NCBI GenBank assembly: GCA_025558075.1
Contig: JAHLKF010000035.1
Location: 84,951-148,950 of the forward strand
DNA length: 64,000 bases
DNA from: Gaertneriomyces semiglobifer
Lineage: Eukaryota; Chytridiomycota; Chytridiomycetes; Spizellomycetales; Spizellomycetaceae
Reading direction: 5' to 3'
This document shows, piece by piece, positions 48,606 through 61,117 of the stretch (position 1 is its first letter; every line of letters starts with the position of its first letter). Both the position numbers and the translations under genes were made by a program. Under the pieces are notes generated by a model. That model saw only the letters and a program-made list of their open reading frames with translations, had not been told where the DNA came from and did not search any database.

Positions 48606-49486
48606 TTACTGGCGCTTGCCGGACTTGGCGAGAAAGTCGGACCATTCCTGGTAAGGGCTCTTGGTGAACCTGGTCTCGGCCCAGAGGTCGGGGGTGAGGA
48701 AACCGTAGGTGTTGCCGATAGCCATAAAGGTGGCCTTGACAAAGTTACCGAGCGTCTTGGTGGAACCACGGGTAGTAGTGTAACAGTCCTGGATACCGGC
48801 AAGCTGGAGGAGCTTCTTGGGCACGGGGGCGGCAACGAGACCGGTACCACGGGGAGCGGGGACAAGACGAGCAGTGACGGAACCGCACTTGCCGGTCACC
48901 TTGGCGGGGACGGTGTGGGGCTCACCGAGAATGGTACCCCAGTAACCGCGACGCACGGGGATCACGCTCAACTTGGCAAGGATGATAGCACCACGGATGG
49001 CAGTGGCGACTTCCTTGGAGCACTTGACACCGAGACCGACGTGACCGTTGTAGTCGCCGATAACGACGAAAGCCTTGAAACGGGTACGCTGACCGGCACG
49101 GGTCTGCTTCTGAACGGGCATGATCTTCATCACCTCATCCTTGAGCTTGGGGAGGAAAAAGTCGACGATCTGGTATTCCTTGATAGGAAGAGAGAACAAG
49201 TAGATCTCTTCGATCGACTTGATCTTGCCATCCTTTACAAGACGTCCGAGCTTGGTAACGGGAACCCACTCCTTGGCACCGTCATCCTTGCGGCCTGGTT
49301 GCGGGGAAAAGGTCAATGTCTCCCCAATTTCGTCTGTTCCTCTCGTCGGACTTTTGTGTACTCACCACCACGACGACCCCTTCCACGGTCACCACGGCGT
49401 CCACGTCCACGGTCTCCTCCACGTCCCCGGTCACCGCGACCAAAGCCTCCACGTCCACGACCTTCGGCCGAGCTGTTGTCAGCCAT
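48606..49486 (-). CDS. RPS2: 40S ribosomal protein uS5 (RPS2)
   Basis: Exon 1 49366-49486 encodes [18 protein letters not shown] and further RG repeats. A 71-nt intron (49295-49365) follows, then exon 2 48606-49294, starting ...[20 protein letters not shown]. Family blocks are [55 protein letters not shown] and [20 protein letters not shown]. The RGG-rich N-terminus, a methylation target in eukaryotic uS5, is present. A first exon ending just after the N-terminal repeats is usual in fungi. Product about 269 residues, normal length. Confidence 0.96.
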
Positions 49487-50652
49487 TTGCTATATGAGGT
49501 GAGGGACGGTAGAAAAAGAAAATGAGGGATTCCCTTTTTGGTTAGTGTCTCAGATGAGGACCCCAAAAAAACACACAAGCAGTCCCATTCCGATTCTGCT
49601 ATTCCACTTCTGCCATTCTAGATTCTGCGGTATGTAGAATTTCTCCAACTGGCCGAGTATGATGTCATACTGTTGAATCTTCAAGCGATTGACGTTCGTC
49701 CGTCGATCCGTCCGCTGTTGCTTCGTTGTGCTGCTTTTCTGTTCCCCATCCTCTCTCTGTTGTCACTCTGTCATCTCTGTCACTCTGTCCATCATCGTCT
49801 CATCGTCTCTCTTGCACCTCTCTCTGTCACTCCTCCCACCCCTCTCCATCCTCTCTCAAACACCCCATCGCAACAACCTCACAACCCCATCGCGACCCCC
49901 AAAACACCTCACAGACAGGGATACATACAGGGTCAATTAATGTGAGTATTGATATTCTCTAGAGAGAGTGTAAAATCGCCTAGAAGAAGCCCATGTACTC
50001 GTGAAGAAAGCAGAAGGAAAGAAAGGGGCAAGCGCATTGGGGCGGAAAGCGGTTGCAAAGCAGAAAATTGCTTGGGTCAGGAACGCGCTGTGCCGCAATT
50101 CAGAGTTAGGGTTGGGGATGACACGCGTGTGTTGCGCGTTATTGGTTGGTTGGGGTGTTGGTTGGATTGGGGTTGGGGTTGGGTGTTATTGTTATTGGTG
50201 GGTTGTGGTTGTGTGTGTGCACGTGTGTTATTGAGCTTGAGAGTGTGAATTCTGAATTTGAATTGAAGGGGCATGGGGGTGAGATGAGATATATCAGAGA
50301 GAGAGAGAGAGAGTGATATGATCTTGACCAGATAGATCAGAGAGTGAGAACGCAAGGAGACAGAGAGATAGGAGGCAATTGGTTGGGTATTTATTAGTGG
50401 AAGGAATTATATAGAAGGGATCGTGTTATAATACGTGCTTAATACTGCTGCTGGTATTATTCGTTGGTACTAGTTTAAAGCAATACTAGTAGTATGATAC
50501 TATTAGAATTGCTAGTTGACCAAGTAATATTACTGGTACTAGCCCAGTAATAGTGGTACCACAGGATCACGATTATTGACAAAGTTATACGATTTTATAT
50601 TAGGGGAAGCAGTGAGGTGGGGTCATATATACAAAACACATCGACTCTGGGT
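49487..50652. other. Gene-free, low-complexity stretch
   Basis: CT-rich tract at 49730-49880, a G/T-rich tract with repeated GGTTGGGG at 50130-50215 that could form G-quadruplexes, a (GA)n run near 50297-50313, and TACTAGTA-like self-complementary motifs at 50460-50560. No gene supported; it includes the promoter of the uS5 gene. Confidence 0.5.
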
Positions 50653-51325
50653 TTAGCATCCGTCAAAGTCAAAGTCGTCTGCAAAAAGATATATACATAA
50701 TGAGCGTTGGGCGGAAATTACAGCACAAAGAGACAACAAACTCACCGCCAAAGACAACGTCGTCGTCAGAGTCGTCGTTGCTGGCCTCAGGGAAGAGCTT
50801 CAAGGACCGGAGGTACTCAATGGACTTGGTAAGAGCCTCGTCACGCATCTTGAGCGTGAAACGGCCAGCCGCGGGGTTGGCTGGGATCTCACCCGCAGAC
50901 AAGTTGCCGTCTCCAGAGAGGTACTTGCCCTCGAAAGACGCAACAACCGTCTCCAACCACGTCTTGGCATCAATCTGATCCTTGAACGCAGTGGGCACGT
51001 AGGCGACAACAGCAACACGGTCGTCGTTGGATGAAAAGATCATCTTGCCAATCTCGCCAGATCCACCGCGGCGCTCCTCCTCGGTCTCGTCAACTTCGGT
51101 GTTCATGGCCTTGACGGACTCGAGCAGCAACTCGACATCACCCTCGGGCTCATCCACCTTGCTAAAATCATGAACGTGGTTAACTTGGCGTTCATGAGTT
51201 TCCTTTTATTACAATACTCACGTGCAGAAGAAAGAGAGACCACCCATAGAGGCAGCACCCTCGATCTCAACACCACGCTTTCCACCCTCCTTGATGACCT
51301 TCTTGAGCTTCTTGTCGTCGACCAT
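50653..51325 (-). CDS. Small acidic-tailed protein, three exons, unrecognised family
   Basis: Exons 51222-51325, 50746-51161 and 50653-50678 join in phase with GTGAGT donors and TTTTAG/TTGCAG acceptors, giving 181 residues. It begins MVDDKKLKKVIKEGGKRGVE then ASMGGLSFFC. The middle has GKMIFSSNDDRVAVVAYVP and AGRFTLKMRDEALTKSIEYL, and the end is VVFGGDDFDFDGC. Clean splicing, a 26-nt last exon and an acidic tail argue for a real expressed gene. I do not recognise the family. Confidence 0.75.
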
Positions 51326-53232
51326 GTTGAATATGAGAGTACTAACTAGTAGTGTGATGAGGGGGATAATAAGATGAGGGGAATGGGGAGACTGAAGAGA
51401 CACGGACAACAACAACAGAAATCCAGAGTCGGTGTTAGGGCCGCGCGACGCGGTCTGACTCAGGGCATGTGCGCTCACGTGTAATTGTACACGTGGGGTC
51501 ACGCGAAAATTCCGTGAGAAACTTGCGGAGGTGATATCGACACATCCTCTGCCAGCCCATCAGTTGATGGTACGTCGTTCTCCTGACTGGCCACAGCGTT
51601 GGATGGATGTATATATCTATGTATATTGTAGGTAGTTGTGGGGGAGAGTGTGGATGGGGCTGACATTTGTGTTTGTTTTTTCATCCCCCACATCTTAAAA
51701 TTACGTTACGTGCGGGACAATCGATAGCTGTGTCCATCCGGCTGCGTGCGGAGACCCGTTTTCCCACCCCCGCCAAAATGAGTTCTCGGTGGTCTAACTG
51801 CGTAGCCAACCTTTCTTGCCACTCCTCCCAACTTTCATTTGTACAGGCTTTCCGTCCTCTCCCGCCACATGCACACGGCCTGACAGTCTCTTTCTCACAT
51901 GGTTCTTCATCGCCTATTCCGCGCTTCCTATTTCCACCTCCCGCAATTGAAATTGACGCGTCTCACTTTCAACCGGTATTTCTCGACCACACAGGCTCTT
52001 CAATCTACCCCCGGCGGACCGCTCAGGAGATGCATAAATTGCGCGCGCGAAAACGTTTCGTGATGGTTGGGTTGGGGCATGCTGTTAGCAGTTAGTGTCA
52101 GCCAGGTGTCGCCATCAAGTGGATCTTGGCGCATAAGTTATGGAGGAACTGAACGTTAAGCAGGCTTTGGCATAAGGGTGCGAAAATCGACACAATCAAA
52201 GTGAGGGTTTTTGTTTTGTTTTGGCGGGCGGGAGAGTAATGTTCTCGTCCTCCGTCAAGTGTGAGTGTTTGGAAGATTATTTTGGTGAAACTGCAAAAAG
52301 TGGAATTGGGAAGGCACTGTGTCTTCTGAGCAGGTAACGTTGGTCCCTATTATTATGTGTTTTTTTTACAACGACTCTCTCATTACGTGGTCGTAGAAAC
52401 TTCAATCTTACAATCGACATTCAACACGGTGGTTTGGTGTGGCGGGTCCATTTTCAAGGACTACCTCAAATGCTGACCGCGAGCAGTACTGTTTGTTCTG
52501 AGCGATGAGCATACCATGATGGGCATCGAGAACGCAAAATTGCAAGTATTAGAAGAACGACAGGACATTTTCTGAATCCAATGCAGATTATGGAGCAAGT
52601 TGGGGAGTGTCTTTAAGTCACAATGTCGAAACAAAGGGCTGTAAGGTCCAACAAACGGCAAAACTATCTCGTCGTGCTTGAGTCGCAAAAGCCCTACTCT
52701 TGAGTTGAAATGCAGTTCAACTGGAGACGCCGGTTGCCCACGTATCTCTCGTAGAAAACCTTACGGATTCAGGCTGCCGGATTTTCTCACGCTGGCGGGG
52801 AGCATATTTTTCCAAGTAACCTTTGTTCGTTCGAGTTTGAGCCAATTTTGCACTTTATTTTTTTGGCTGTTCATGATAATGTCAGGTCGCATGCCGATTT
52901 GTCCGTGAAGCCTACCGTGCGTTTTACGTTGACTAACCTGCTTTCGTTCTCGTCTATCTCTTCGCCGCGATCATGACCTGTCACAAAGGGGGCTTCGTCC
53001 GGTCCGTAAGATATGGATATGTATGGCTTCAAACAGATACAAGAGACATCCATTTCAGTGACAGCATGCGAACCAAGTATTGATTCCTGTAACATATACA
53101 TATATATAGATTAATTTGGGGTTTACATGTCTCCAATCCACCCAACGTCAACCAAGTCAACCGGTTCGTTGACTCTCGTTTTGTCGTTGGGGGACGCCTC
53201 TCTTTCCCAAGTTGTCAATCACCCTTCTCCCA
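51326..53232. other. Gene-free stretch, 1.9 kb
   Basis: Open frames are short or compositionally biased (for example a Pro/Ser-rich one at 51667-52095) and none shows a domain. ATATATATAGATTA near 53097 is simple sequence. Nothing else is supported. Confidence 0.45.
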
Positions 53233-54041
53233 TCATCTGAACATTTCCGTATTGCGAAAGGACGAATTGTCCGCCACAGAGCTCTTGTGTGCCTTGTACT
53301 CCATGATACAATTGGGCGGGAGATTCAGCACTCGTTTCAGCGTGTCCCTAATACGAAGATTGACTCTGCCATCATCGGCACTCTTGTTCCACAACGAAAG
53401 AATATCTTCACTGTGTCTGATGGAAACCACAGCGCCACAAATCTCATTTCCGACATCAAACTGATCCCCGACCATGGCCATGACGAGACTCTCCCAATAT
53501 CTGGATGCAAGACCTTTTTTCAATCGGACGATCCATTTTCCGCCTGTCAGGTTATCCTCCCACACGGGTTTGACGCCCAATTTGAAGAGATGGTAGTCGG
53601 AGATGGAGGTGAGATCGAACGGTCGACGCATACGAGAGTAGCAGCCCCAAAAATCGTGGAGGGTGTAGAGGGTGGCTATTTTCGTGAGCGCAGAGGTGTA
53701 GTCTTGGAGTTTTGAACCTGGTTCACGATGCATGAACCAGAACACCCAAGGGTGTTTGAGAGGATACTGCGACAACGACGACGAGGGTATTTCCGTAGAA
53801 GAAGCGTTGCTGGTGCTGTTATTGGTGTCATCTGATGACAGTAGGAATGAAGAGTTATTCTGGTTGCTGTTGCTGTTGTTGGAAGGCCGTTGTTGCTGCT
53901 GTTGCTGTTGCTGTGGTGGTGGTTGTGCTGGTTGCGCCCTAAGGAGATTGAAAGGTTAATGGAGGTGCCTAAGGAACATGAGAATGAATCCACATGGACA
54001 TACCAAGCGCTGTTCGCCGTTGATGCCATGACAGATGCCAT
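53233..54041 (-). CDS. Eukaryotic initiation factor 4E, class II (4EHP-like)
   Basis: Exon 1 54004-54041 (MASVMASTANSA) and exon 2 53233-53938 join in phase across a 65-nt intron (GTATGT...CTTAG). After a Gln/Asn/Ser-rich N-terminus comes the cap-binding fold: HPWVFWFMHREPG, TLHDFWGCYSRMRRP, KPVWEDNLTGGKWIVRLKKG and ASRYWESLVMAMVGDQF. Tyr/Trp usage and the block GGKWIVRLKKGLASRYWE fit class II 4E proteins, which bind mRNA caps but generally repress rather than start translation. The poly-Q stretch is coded by CAG/CAA repeats near 53890-53935. Confidence 0.92.
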
Positions 54042-55989
54042 TGTGTATTCGAGTGTGTTTACTAGTCAAGTGTTCTGTTATGTTTGTGTGGGTGCGTTTG
54101 TGAGTGCAAAGAGAGTAAAAAGATTGGCAGCTTCGTTCCAGCGCGCTCAGTAGTTCCCCCGGCGGCCGTGAAGCATGTTGGGTTGCAACGGAGGTTACCA
54201 GTACCATGACAGGCAACTGTAAAGGAGTCAATCAATGGCCAGCAGTATGAGAACGAATGGCTTCTCGTATGAAGGATGGGTCTTTATGAAACTGCAGTGT
54301 CTCTGAGCTGGCCCCCCTTCTCACGAGGAATGCTCCTCTTGTACACAATGTTTGAACTGCTATCAAGGCAGTTTATTGGGGGAGCTTTGAAAAGCAAGCT
54401 CCATAGGATAGGCTGCTGAATGTATATTAGTACAGCATGTATGTACTGTCTGGCGTTAACAGGCACCCAGCAGAATATGTGATCAGTGTCGCACGCTGCC
54501 GTGAAAACTGTATACTGCAACCCGCTTGTGGCGTTGAGATGCTTTGTTCGAACGGCGAGAACGACGAGAAAAGACGCTGGGCGGGAGGCTTCTTGCATGA
54601 AGCGCTCTAATGTGGGTGATCCCACTTGTTCGTCAACAACCGGGGACTCTCTCATCAAAGGTTCCAGATCTGTCTTAGAAGCGCTCTTCTTTGGGAGATG
54701 ACATCAGGAACTGTGCAATTGGCGTGGACAGCGTCGACCAGACCTCCTCAGCATTTTCATGTGTGGAACGAGCGGCTATGTTTGGGGGCACTTACCGTTG
54801 CAGGTAGGTCTCGATATTGTATTTCTTTTGAACAGCGTGAGCACCCTTATTGGATCTCTCTAGATCTCGTTTCGATATTGAAGCCTTGCATCGGATTGAC
54901 TTGTCGTGCGCTTGCGACAAGCCAACCTCCCGTTATCACAATTCAGAGTACAACTATTTGTTGTATGTACTCTGAACTGTGACATTGGTTGGTAAAGTCT
55001 CCTCCTCTACAAATAACAGCAGTGTTGTGCGTACGCACGCTCTCACGGCCATGATATGACACACTCCAGTTCATCTGGCATAGTGCTTCCTTCTCTTATA
55101 GGCGCCTTTTAAGAATCACCGTCGGCAAGCGGCAAAGCCCTGGAAAGCATAACAACCTCCCTGTGCTCTAGCATCCAACAGGCTAGAATAGTGGCAGCAA
55201 CACCAACACTGGCATGTCTGCCAATATACCCGATGTATATCAGAGTTGCCTGCAAAATTCACAGAGTTAAACGCTACCGCTGAACACATTTCCAGTTAAC
55301 TGGCGCTGCTACGTACCAATCACTTCGCAATATACGTTAGTACCGTATGAACCCAGTGAGTGCAAGCGCATCCTAAGACGATCGTGACCGTGAAGATGCC
55401 CCATCTACCGCAGTATACATGCTTTGCACAACCCCAACGTTACCATGTTTATTACTTAACTGTTCTAGACCTATGCACGACCTCCGAAGCGTATTCCAAG
55501 GATTCGTTTGTCGTCGCGCGTTTTTGCAGTCCGTTAACAAAATCGTGAGTTCTCGCAGTACACCTCCGTTCTACTGTCAAGAAAGATGAAAATTCTGGGG
55601 CGGATGCGGATGTCGATTAGCGGTTCGTCTGCGTTGCGAAGATGTGAACATCCAACGCCGGAAAGTCACCCAACAGCCGGGACGACCGTAGCGGAAACGC
55701 ACTAACGACAGCTCGAAACCTGCTCTGCATTTCGTGCAAGCAGCGCTAACAAGGCTAAGCAAAGCACGTCGCGGCACCTTCGCTCACGACAGCAGTCCAT
55801 TCTAGCGCTAGCTAGGTTCGCATGGGATTTTGGATCGTCATGCAGTTCATCAACGCTCACACCGCGGGCTGGTTGACGCCGGTGGTGAGAGTTGCATCGA
55901 AACGCTCGCTCACGTCTGAGGTAAAAAGATGCATTGACGAACAGGCCCCTAGTTGGCGCTTATAATGTTTACTTTTGCACTTAAATGTG
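54042..55989. other. Gene-poor stretch with one MITE-like palindrome
   Basis: No domain-bearing frame. At 54936-54982 TCACAATTCAGAGTACAAC is followed, after a short loop, by its near-complement GTTGTATGTACTCTGAACTGTGA. Flanking CCAACC/GGTTGG extend the pairing. The arms start like the 54-bp palindrome of the viral TIR (TCACA..NCAGA). Confidence 0.5.
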
Positions 55990-56192
55990 CAGGATTTGTT
56001 CCCATTACCCAAGCGAATGGAGTCCGAAACAGTCAACCAAGTTGGTGAACAGTTCTTTGATGAGCAAAGACTGTCTACAGAAACCGGAAAGCGTTTCTTG
56101 GAAAGGCTATCGATCTTACATTAGAGCCATGGGAGGTTGGCCTGTTGTGGCCATCGTGGGCGCAGTGCTCCTTCTTCAAGAAGGAGCTTGGG
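55990..56192 (+). pseudogene. ABC transporter (ABCC-type) fragment
   Basis: In one frame the sequence reads ESVSWKGYRSYIRAMGGWPV then VAIVGAVLLLQEGAWG, followed by GTAAGT. This resembles the linker and first helix of the second membrane domain of ABCC/MRP transporters. The upstream part (ESETVNQVGEQFFDEQRLST) is in a different frame, and no nucleotide-binding domain or further membrane helices are found nearby. I read it as an eroded relic. Confidence 0.4.
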
Positions 56193-56869
56193 GTAAGTAT
56201 CGGATCCTCGGGGTTTGTATGATTTATTTTCAACGCTCTACCAACATAAGCATATATCTTATTTTCGTTGTAGTAATGAGCCAGCTGTTACTATTAGCCA
56301 ACCTATTGTTGTCCTTGAGCTGCGGCTGCGAGTAGCCCGCCACCACGCTAACCAAGTTACTGGCTGCTGCGAGAAGCACTGGGTCCCTCTGCTGCTGCGG
56401 CTGCTGATATTTCAGACCGTCGATCGACCAGCCAGTCAGTTGCTCGCGGCAGGAACAAGAAACGGAACAGCAGTTGCATTGGAAGCCGCTAGCTGGCCAG
56501 CCGAAACGTCACACCGACGATAGGGAACACGTTCACCCGGACAAAGGACGAAGAGTCCGAAGAGGACTTGGAGCGAAAGATCCTCGTCGATTGTTGGGGG
56601 GTAAGTATCTCCATCGCTACAGTCTTCCATCCGTCAGCGGGACTGATTCTCACATACCTCAAAAATGACAGTCTGTTCTTCCATCAAAGGCATCAGCCAT
56701 CTAACCGAGTGCTGTCAAAAGGCTACGACTCTCCCAAAGTAGCAATTCTTCCATCGTTTCCGCCCAGACGGATTGCAGCTTCACTCTCAAAGGCCGCCGC
56801 AGCGGCAGTATCTCTACCACCTGTCCCTAGCACTTCTTCCTCCTTCCACTCTGCAACCCAGGCGCACCT

Positions 56870-57663
56870 CGCCTCTGCGCTCGCCGCCGCCGAAGAACCC
56901 AAATTAAACAAGACCGACGTGTACTTGTCGTCTACAAGAACACCATCGAATGTCCTATCTGCGTTCTGTACTACCCTTTCAACATCAACTACTCGCGATG
57001 CTGCGACCAGCCCATCTGCAGCGAATGCTTTCTCCAGATCAAACGCTCCGAGAATAACACGGACCCCACCTCCTGCCCATACTGTGTCGAACCCAACTTG
57101 GGGATTTGCTATCACCGCCCTCGTCTCCGAAAATACACAATCAAACTCCACCAATCCCATCCCTCCCGCTCCCTTCCTCGCCCCTCCCCACCACCTCCAT
57201 CACCCCATCCGTCTCCACCACCACCACCTCGACCGTCGGAAATCCATGTCGCACACCTCTCGGGGCGTAGTCACCTCCGACACCCTCCGGCCTGATCTCA
57301 TTCGGAAGCAGCAGCAAGCCTACCTTGCGAGATTGACGCGTGAGCTCGTGGGGAGGCGGGCGCCGCGGGTCATCACCATACCTGCCGGCGACGCCGCGGC
57401 GTTGATGGAACAGATGGTATCGTCGCCGTCGACCGGTGGGAGCGGGAGCGAGAGTGGGCGGAGGAGGGGGAAGAGGAGGGAAGAGTTGGAAACAGGATAT
57501 CTTTGAAAGTGAGTTAAAACAACAAACGCATTTCTATATTTCCTGTGATGCCCATGACTTCCTCACTCACGCTATTCCCGCCCTGTAGCGATGAGGAGTA
57601 TGGGTGCCGACCTTGAAGAACTCATGTTGATGGAAGCCATCCGTTGCGGTCTGCAGGAATCGC

Positions 57664-57695
<32 letters not shown>

Positions 57696-58019
57696 CCACC
57701 TCAACATCAACAACAACAACAGTTCCACCACTCATCCCGATCGCAACAGGATACCCTTGCCACCACATTCGCCTCCACCGACTCGCCGCGCATCCAGACC
57801 GCACCGTTTACCACCGTTGATAGCGTCGACGACCACAACCACGACGACGGTGGTGAAGCGACAGACGACGCCCGGCCGGTGACAACATCCAAGAGGCCGA
57901 TGGTGCTGCAGTCGACGAAGCGTGTGGTGCTGTTGTCGATGAAGAGGCTTGTGCAGATGAGGGCCTGCTGGTGGAGTCACATCATATTCGACTACGTAGG
58001 TTACCGGCCGTCAGGGTGA
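56870..58019 (+). CDS. Sip5-like RING-type protein, frame disrupted
   Basis: A C4C4-like RING is clear at about 56955-57100: ECPICVLYYPFNINYSRCCD, QPICSECFLQIKRSE and SCPYCVEPNLGICY, as in fungal Sip5. Downstream, RRKSMSHTSRGVVTSDTLRP (57233 on) and RAPRVITIPAG also fit Sip5 but lie in a different frame. After an apparent intron ending near 57589, GADLEELMLMEAIRCGLQES is the conserved Sip5 block, followed by a CAA-coded poly-Q. Upstream EEPKLNKTDVYL is in the same frame as the RRKS part. No GT-AG intron explains the shifts, so two compensating indels (mutation or assembly error) are likely. The 5' end is not resolved. Confidence 0.6.
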
Positions 58020-58879
58020 TGAACATGTCGCGCAGTGATGGTTCCTACCTAACCAAACGGGGTACTTGAACCTGGGAATGTGTCTGAGGCCGGTGCTGCG
58101 CTTGGAAATGTCGATGAGGCCGGTGGTGGATTTGTTATGCGCGTTGAGGCCGGTACATTGATAACTTTTGACGGGAGGAGCAGCGAAGACTTCCGCTTCT
58201 TACTGACTGGGGTGTGGACTGTGGTCGATGAGTCGTGGCCCCGGACTCTGGCGGCTCTACCGCCTTTGCTTCGAGGGCTTTTTATCACAGGGAATGGGGC
58301 CGATAAGGCCTGCCCTTTTGATGAATCTGCTGCATCAGCGAGTCGCGTCGATGTTCAGCGCTGTTCAACCTGCGAAGGTGGGCTCGTCAGGTCAATGGGA
58401 GGACAGGGCGTGTTACCCGTATGCCTAACAGGGCTGGTCGCCGCTGATGGTGGAGGAGTCGATCGGTTCGGGCGTAAGGCGACCGATACCGCGAGGCACG
58501 TGTACTTCTGACAACCAATAGGTTTGGCGAACGCAATGACCGATAAGCTGACAGATCATATGTGGATAAGGTAGACCTCTCTGATGATGAGGAGGATATG
58601 GTCGACTGTACAGATGATGAGGGGGATACCGTCGGGGATCGCTGAGGAGTAGCGCATGTGTCAGGCGATAACAGGAACAGGATTCCGGCTCCACCGTGCT
58701 CAACTGAGGATCCTCCACTTGCACGGTGATCAACTGAGGATCTTCCACTTGCACCATGCGGATCTGAGGATCTTCCGAACCAGAGACGAGATGGCACGGG
58801 CTTTTTTCAGCATGGATAATTGGGCGGGGACCTACAAGAGATGATCGACAAGGTGGACTGCTCATCGATGGCACATAAG

Positions 58880-59143
58880 CTATACGCGGTTGAACTTACT
58901 GGAAGTTTGTTCTTGTGGTCCCACTGCACGTTGCTGCTCTTCTGCTAACGTTTGACCGACCACGGCATTCATTTCCTCATCCAGAGGATCGACCCCGAAC
59001 GGGCGCTCAGGATCGAATAAGGGTGGTATTCTCGTCATTCCAACGGCTAAACGCTCCCATCGACGGCCAAGACTGTCCATCGATCGTGAAATTCCCCGTC
59101 GAATTCGTTTGCTCTTTGAAATATGTTCGTCGTCGTGGGGCAT
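58880..59143 (-). CDS. Hypothetical protein or first exon
   Basis: ATG 59143 opens MPHDDEHISKSKRIRRGISR, then SMDSLGRRWERLAVG and PPLFDPERPFGVDPLDEEMN. A GTAAGT donor lies just before the stop, so it may be exon 1 of a longer gene running below 58880. Charged, helical, not recognised. Confidence 0.35.
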   Translation of the reverse strand: MPHDDEHISKSKRIRRGISRSMDSLGRRWERLAVGMTRIPPLFDPERPFGVDPLDEEMNAVVGQTLAEEQQRAVGPQEQTSSKFNRV

Positions 59144-59197
59144 CTTGGCTGTTTGATGAATTGATTGATTAGAAAAAGATATATAAAAGGCTGATGA

Positions 59198-59815
59198 TTG
59201 TTGAACAAAGCAACTGAAGAGGGGAGGGAAGGCATCGGTAAGCGGGCGACTTTTATACACAGGGCAGCTGAAGCGGAATGCACCGGCACGGAGGATCTAC
59301 GCGGATATCGGCCCGCTTCAATGTGGGCTGTCGAATTGATGAAGTCCGCCCCGTTCATCGGCCTGTGGAAGCGGAATGTGGATCCGGCATCGACGCTTTT
59401 ACAAGCGTGGATGACTGTGCCGCACAGCGGTCGCCGATACACGACTTGCGGTCGCCGACAAATGGCCACCGAGCCATCATGCGCAAAGGACAACAAGTGG
59501 TCGGTAACTTCAAAGCCTGTAAGAAGACCGATGGATGAATTTTCTTTATTGAGTGAATTGGATTCTCACTCTCAACAGCCCGATGACTCCAAGGAACCCG
59601 TTAACTACGGTACGACCAATACTTCTTTCGTGTATCTTGGCGTCAATGAGACACCAGCCGATATCGCACCAGTGGATAACTCCCAAACCGTTGGGCAAAT
59701 GCACTTCCATCGGTCACCGGCAAATGAAACTAGAGAACATGTACATGGTGTTGCGAGGTTGCCCGATAGAGTGTCCCCCGTACGTTGCAACCTGTTGCTA
59801 ATCCCGCCGATGTGA
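59198..59815 (+). CDS. Hypothetical open frame, 205 codons
   Basis: Long for chance but with no recognisable domain. The second half (MDEFSLLSELDSHSQQPDDS...) has more protein-like composition than the first. It starts from a TTG, so a real start would be internal. Doubtful. Confidence 0.2.
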   Translation: MLNKATEEGREGIGKRATFIHRAAEAECTGTEDLRGYRPASMWAVELMKSAPFIGLWKRNVDPASTLLQAWMTVPHSGRRYTTCGRRQMATEPSCAKDNKWSVTSKPVRRPMDEFSLLSELDSHSQQPDDSKEPVNYGTTNTSFVYLGVNETPADIAPVDNSQTVGQMHFHRSPANETREHVHGVARLPDRVSPVRCNLLLIPPM

Positions 59816-61117
59816 TGAGCCGGCCGCTGGCATCGCCTCGGGCATGTACTCGTGGAGCAGTCAATCAGCCTTCGACACGTACGCCTGCTAGAATATTGCA
59901 AAGGCCATCGATTGATGTAAATCCGTTCTTTTCAGACGCCCGTGTCTCCATGATTGAACACATGGTTGAAGAAGCTGAACAGGATCCGTATCCTACCTAT
60001 TAAGGCAAAGATATTGCTCTGGTCGACAATGATAATTACAATATTGTCTAAGGTGTGTGGGATAAGGATCTCGAGGATGCCTTACCTTATGTCTAAAAAT
60101 GTGCTATGGAAAATCCCACAGAATGTCCGGACACATTTCAACGTACAGACATCAAAGCAGTCGTTGCTCTGAGACAGGCCCTAAATAACAAGTATTTGCG
60201 TGAGGGATATGGGCAGAATAGCAATGTGCCCCTCAGTGTATGTCAAGTATGCGTCAATGCATCTGTGCGCCCATCATTGCACCCTACAAAACATCCATCT
60301 GCTGCATGACAGCCTTAACACAGTCTTTTCCACATGTTCAGCAGACGCACAAACCGTCGAGCAGGTGTTGTAATGTCCGAATGAAAGATCTTTCTGCTAT
60401 CAACAGAATCTGGTATTATGTATAACCATACTGCGCCATGCGGACGGCCAGGTACTAGTTCGACCGGTCAACCATCACAAAGTTCGTCCTTGCCAGAGTG
60501 AAACGCGTGCGGACGCCAAGCAGCAGTGGCCGGTTTTTAAGAACTGGATGAACAACATGACATCAGAAGTATTCAACGCCCTGATAGTGAACGGCGCATC
60601 TCAGACGCATGGGAAACTACCTGCCGGCCGGCCTTTGACTGATAACTGACACTTCTCATCTTTTGCCGTTGCAGTTCAAGAAGGCGATGGGTTACATCTG
60701 TCAAGCATGTGGAACTTTCGGGATAGTCAGTACGAAATGCACCGCAAAACACCAAATATATGCATAACACAGACATAAGTACTTATATTTTTCATTCTTG
60801 TGCTCCCTCACAATGTCGTAGACAACGGGCGGAGCCATACGCGTTGAGGCCTGAGGTACACAAGAACTTCGAGCCAAATCGCAAGCACTTCAAAGTGGTA
60901 ATCGCATGTAATTGTCATGGTCAATCGGACAGTTTAACAAGACAAGTTTGATGGACACCAAAAGTTAGGAAGCGCCAGCCCTCTACAACATAATCTTTCG
61001 CAAGTATAGGATTCAATGTCGTGGCAAACAATCGAATACTCACTCTTGTAAAGCTCATCTCCGCTTACCGTTCCCAGTCGCCTGGTGCGTCGCGCACCTT
61101 TTTTCCCTGCCCGTTGT
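59816..61117. other. Gene-free stretch, 1.3 kb
   Basis: Only short frames on either strand, without domains, and no repeats of note. Confidence 0.4.

Noticed and set aside
50130..50215. GGTTGGGG tract as a telomeric or regulatory element
   Set aside because: Irregular low-complexity sequence in a gene-free region; noted only as possible G-quadruplex.
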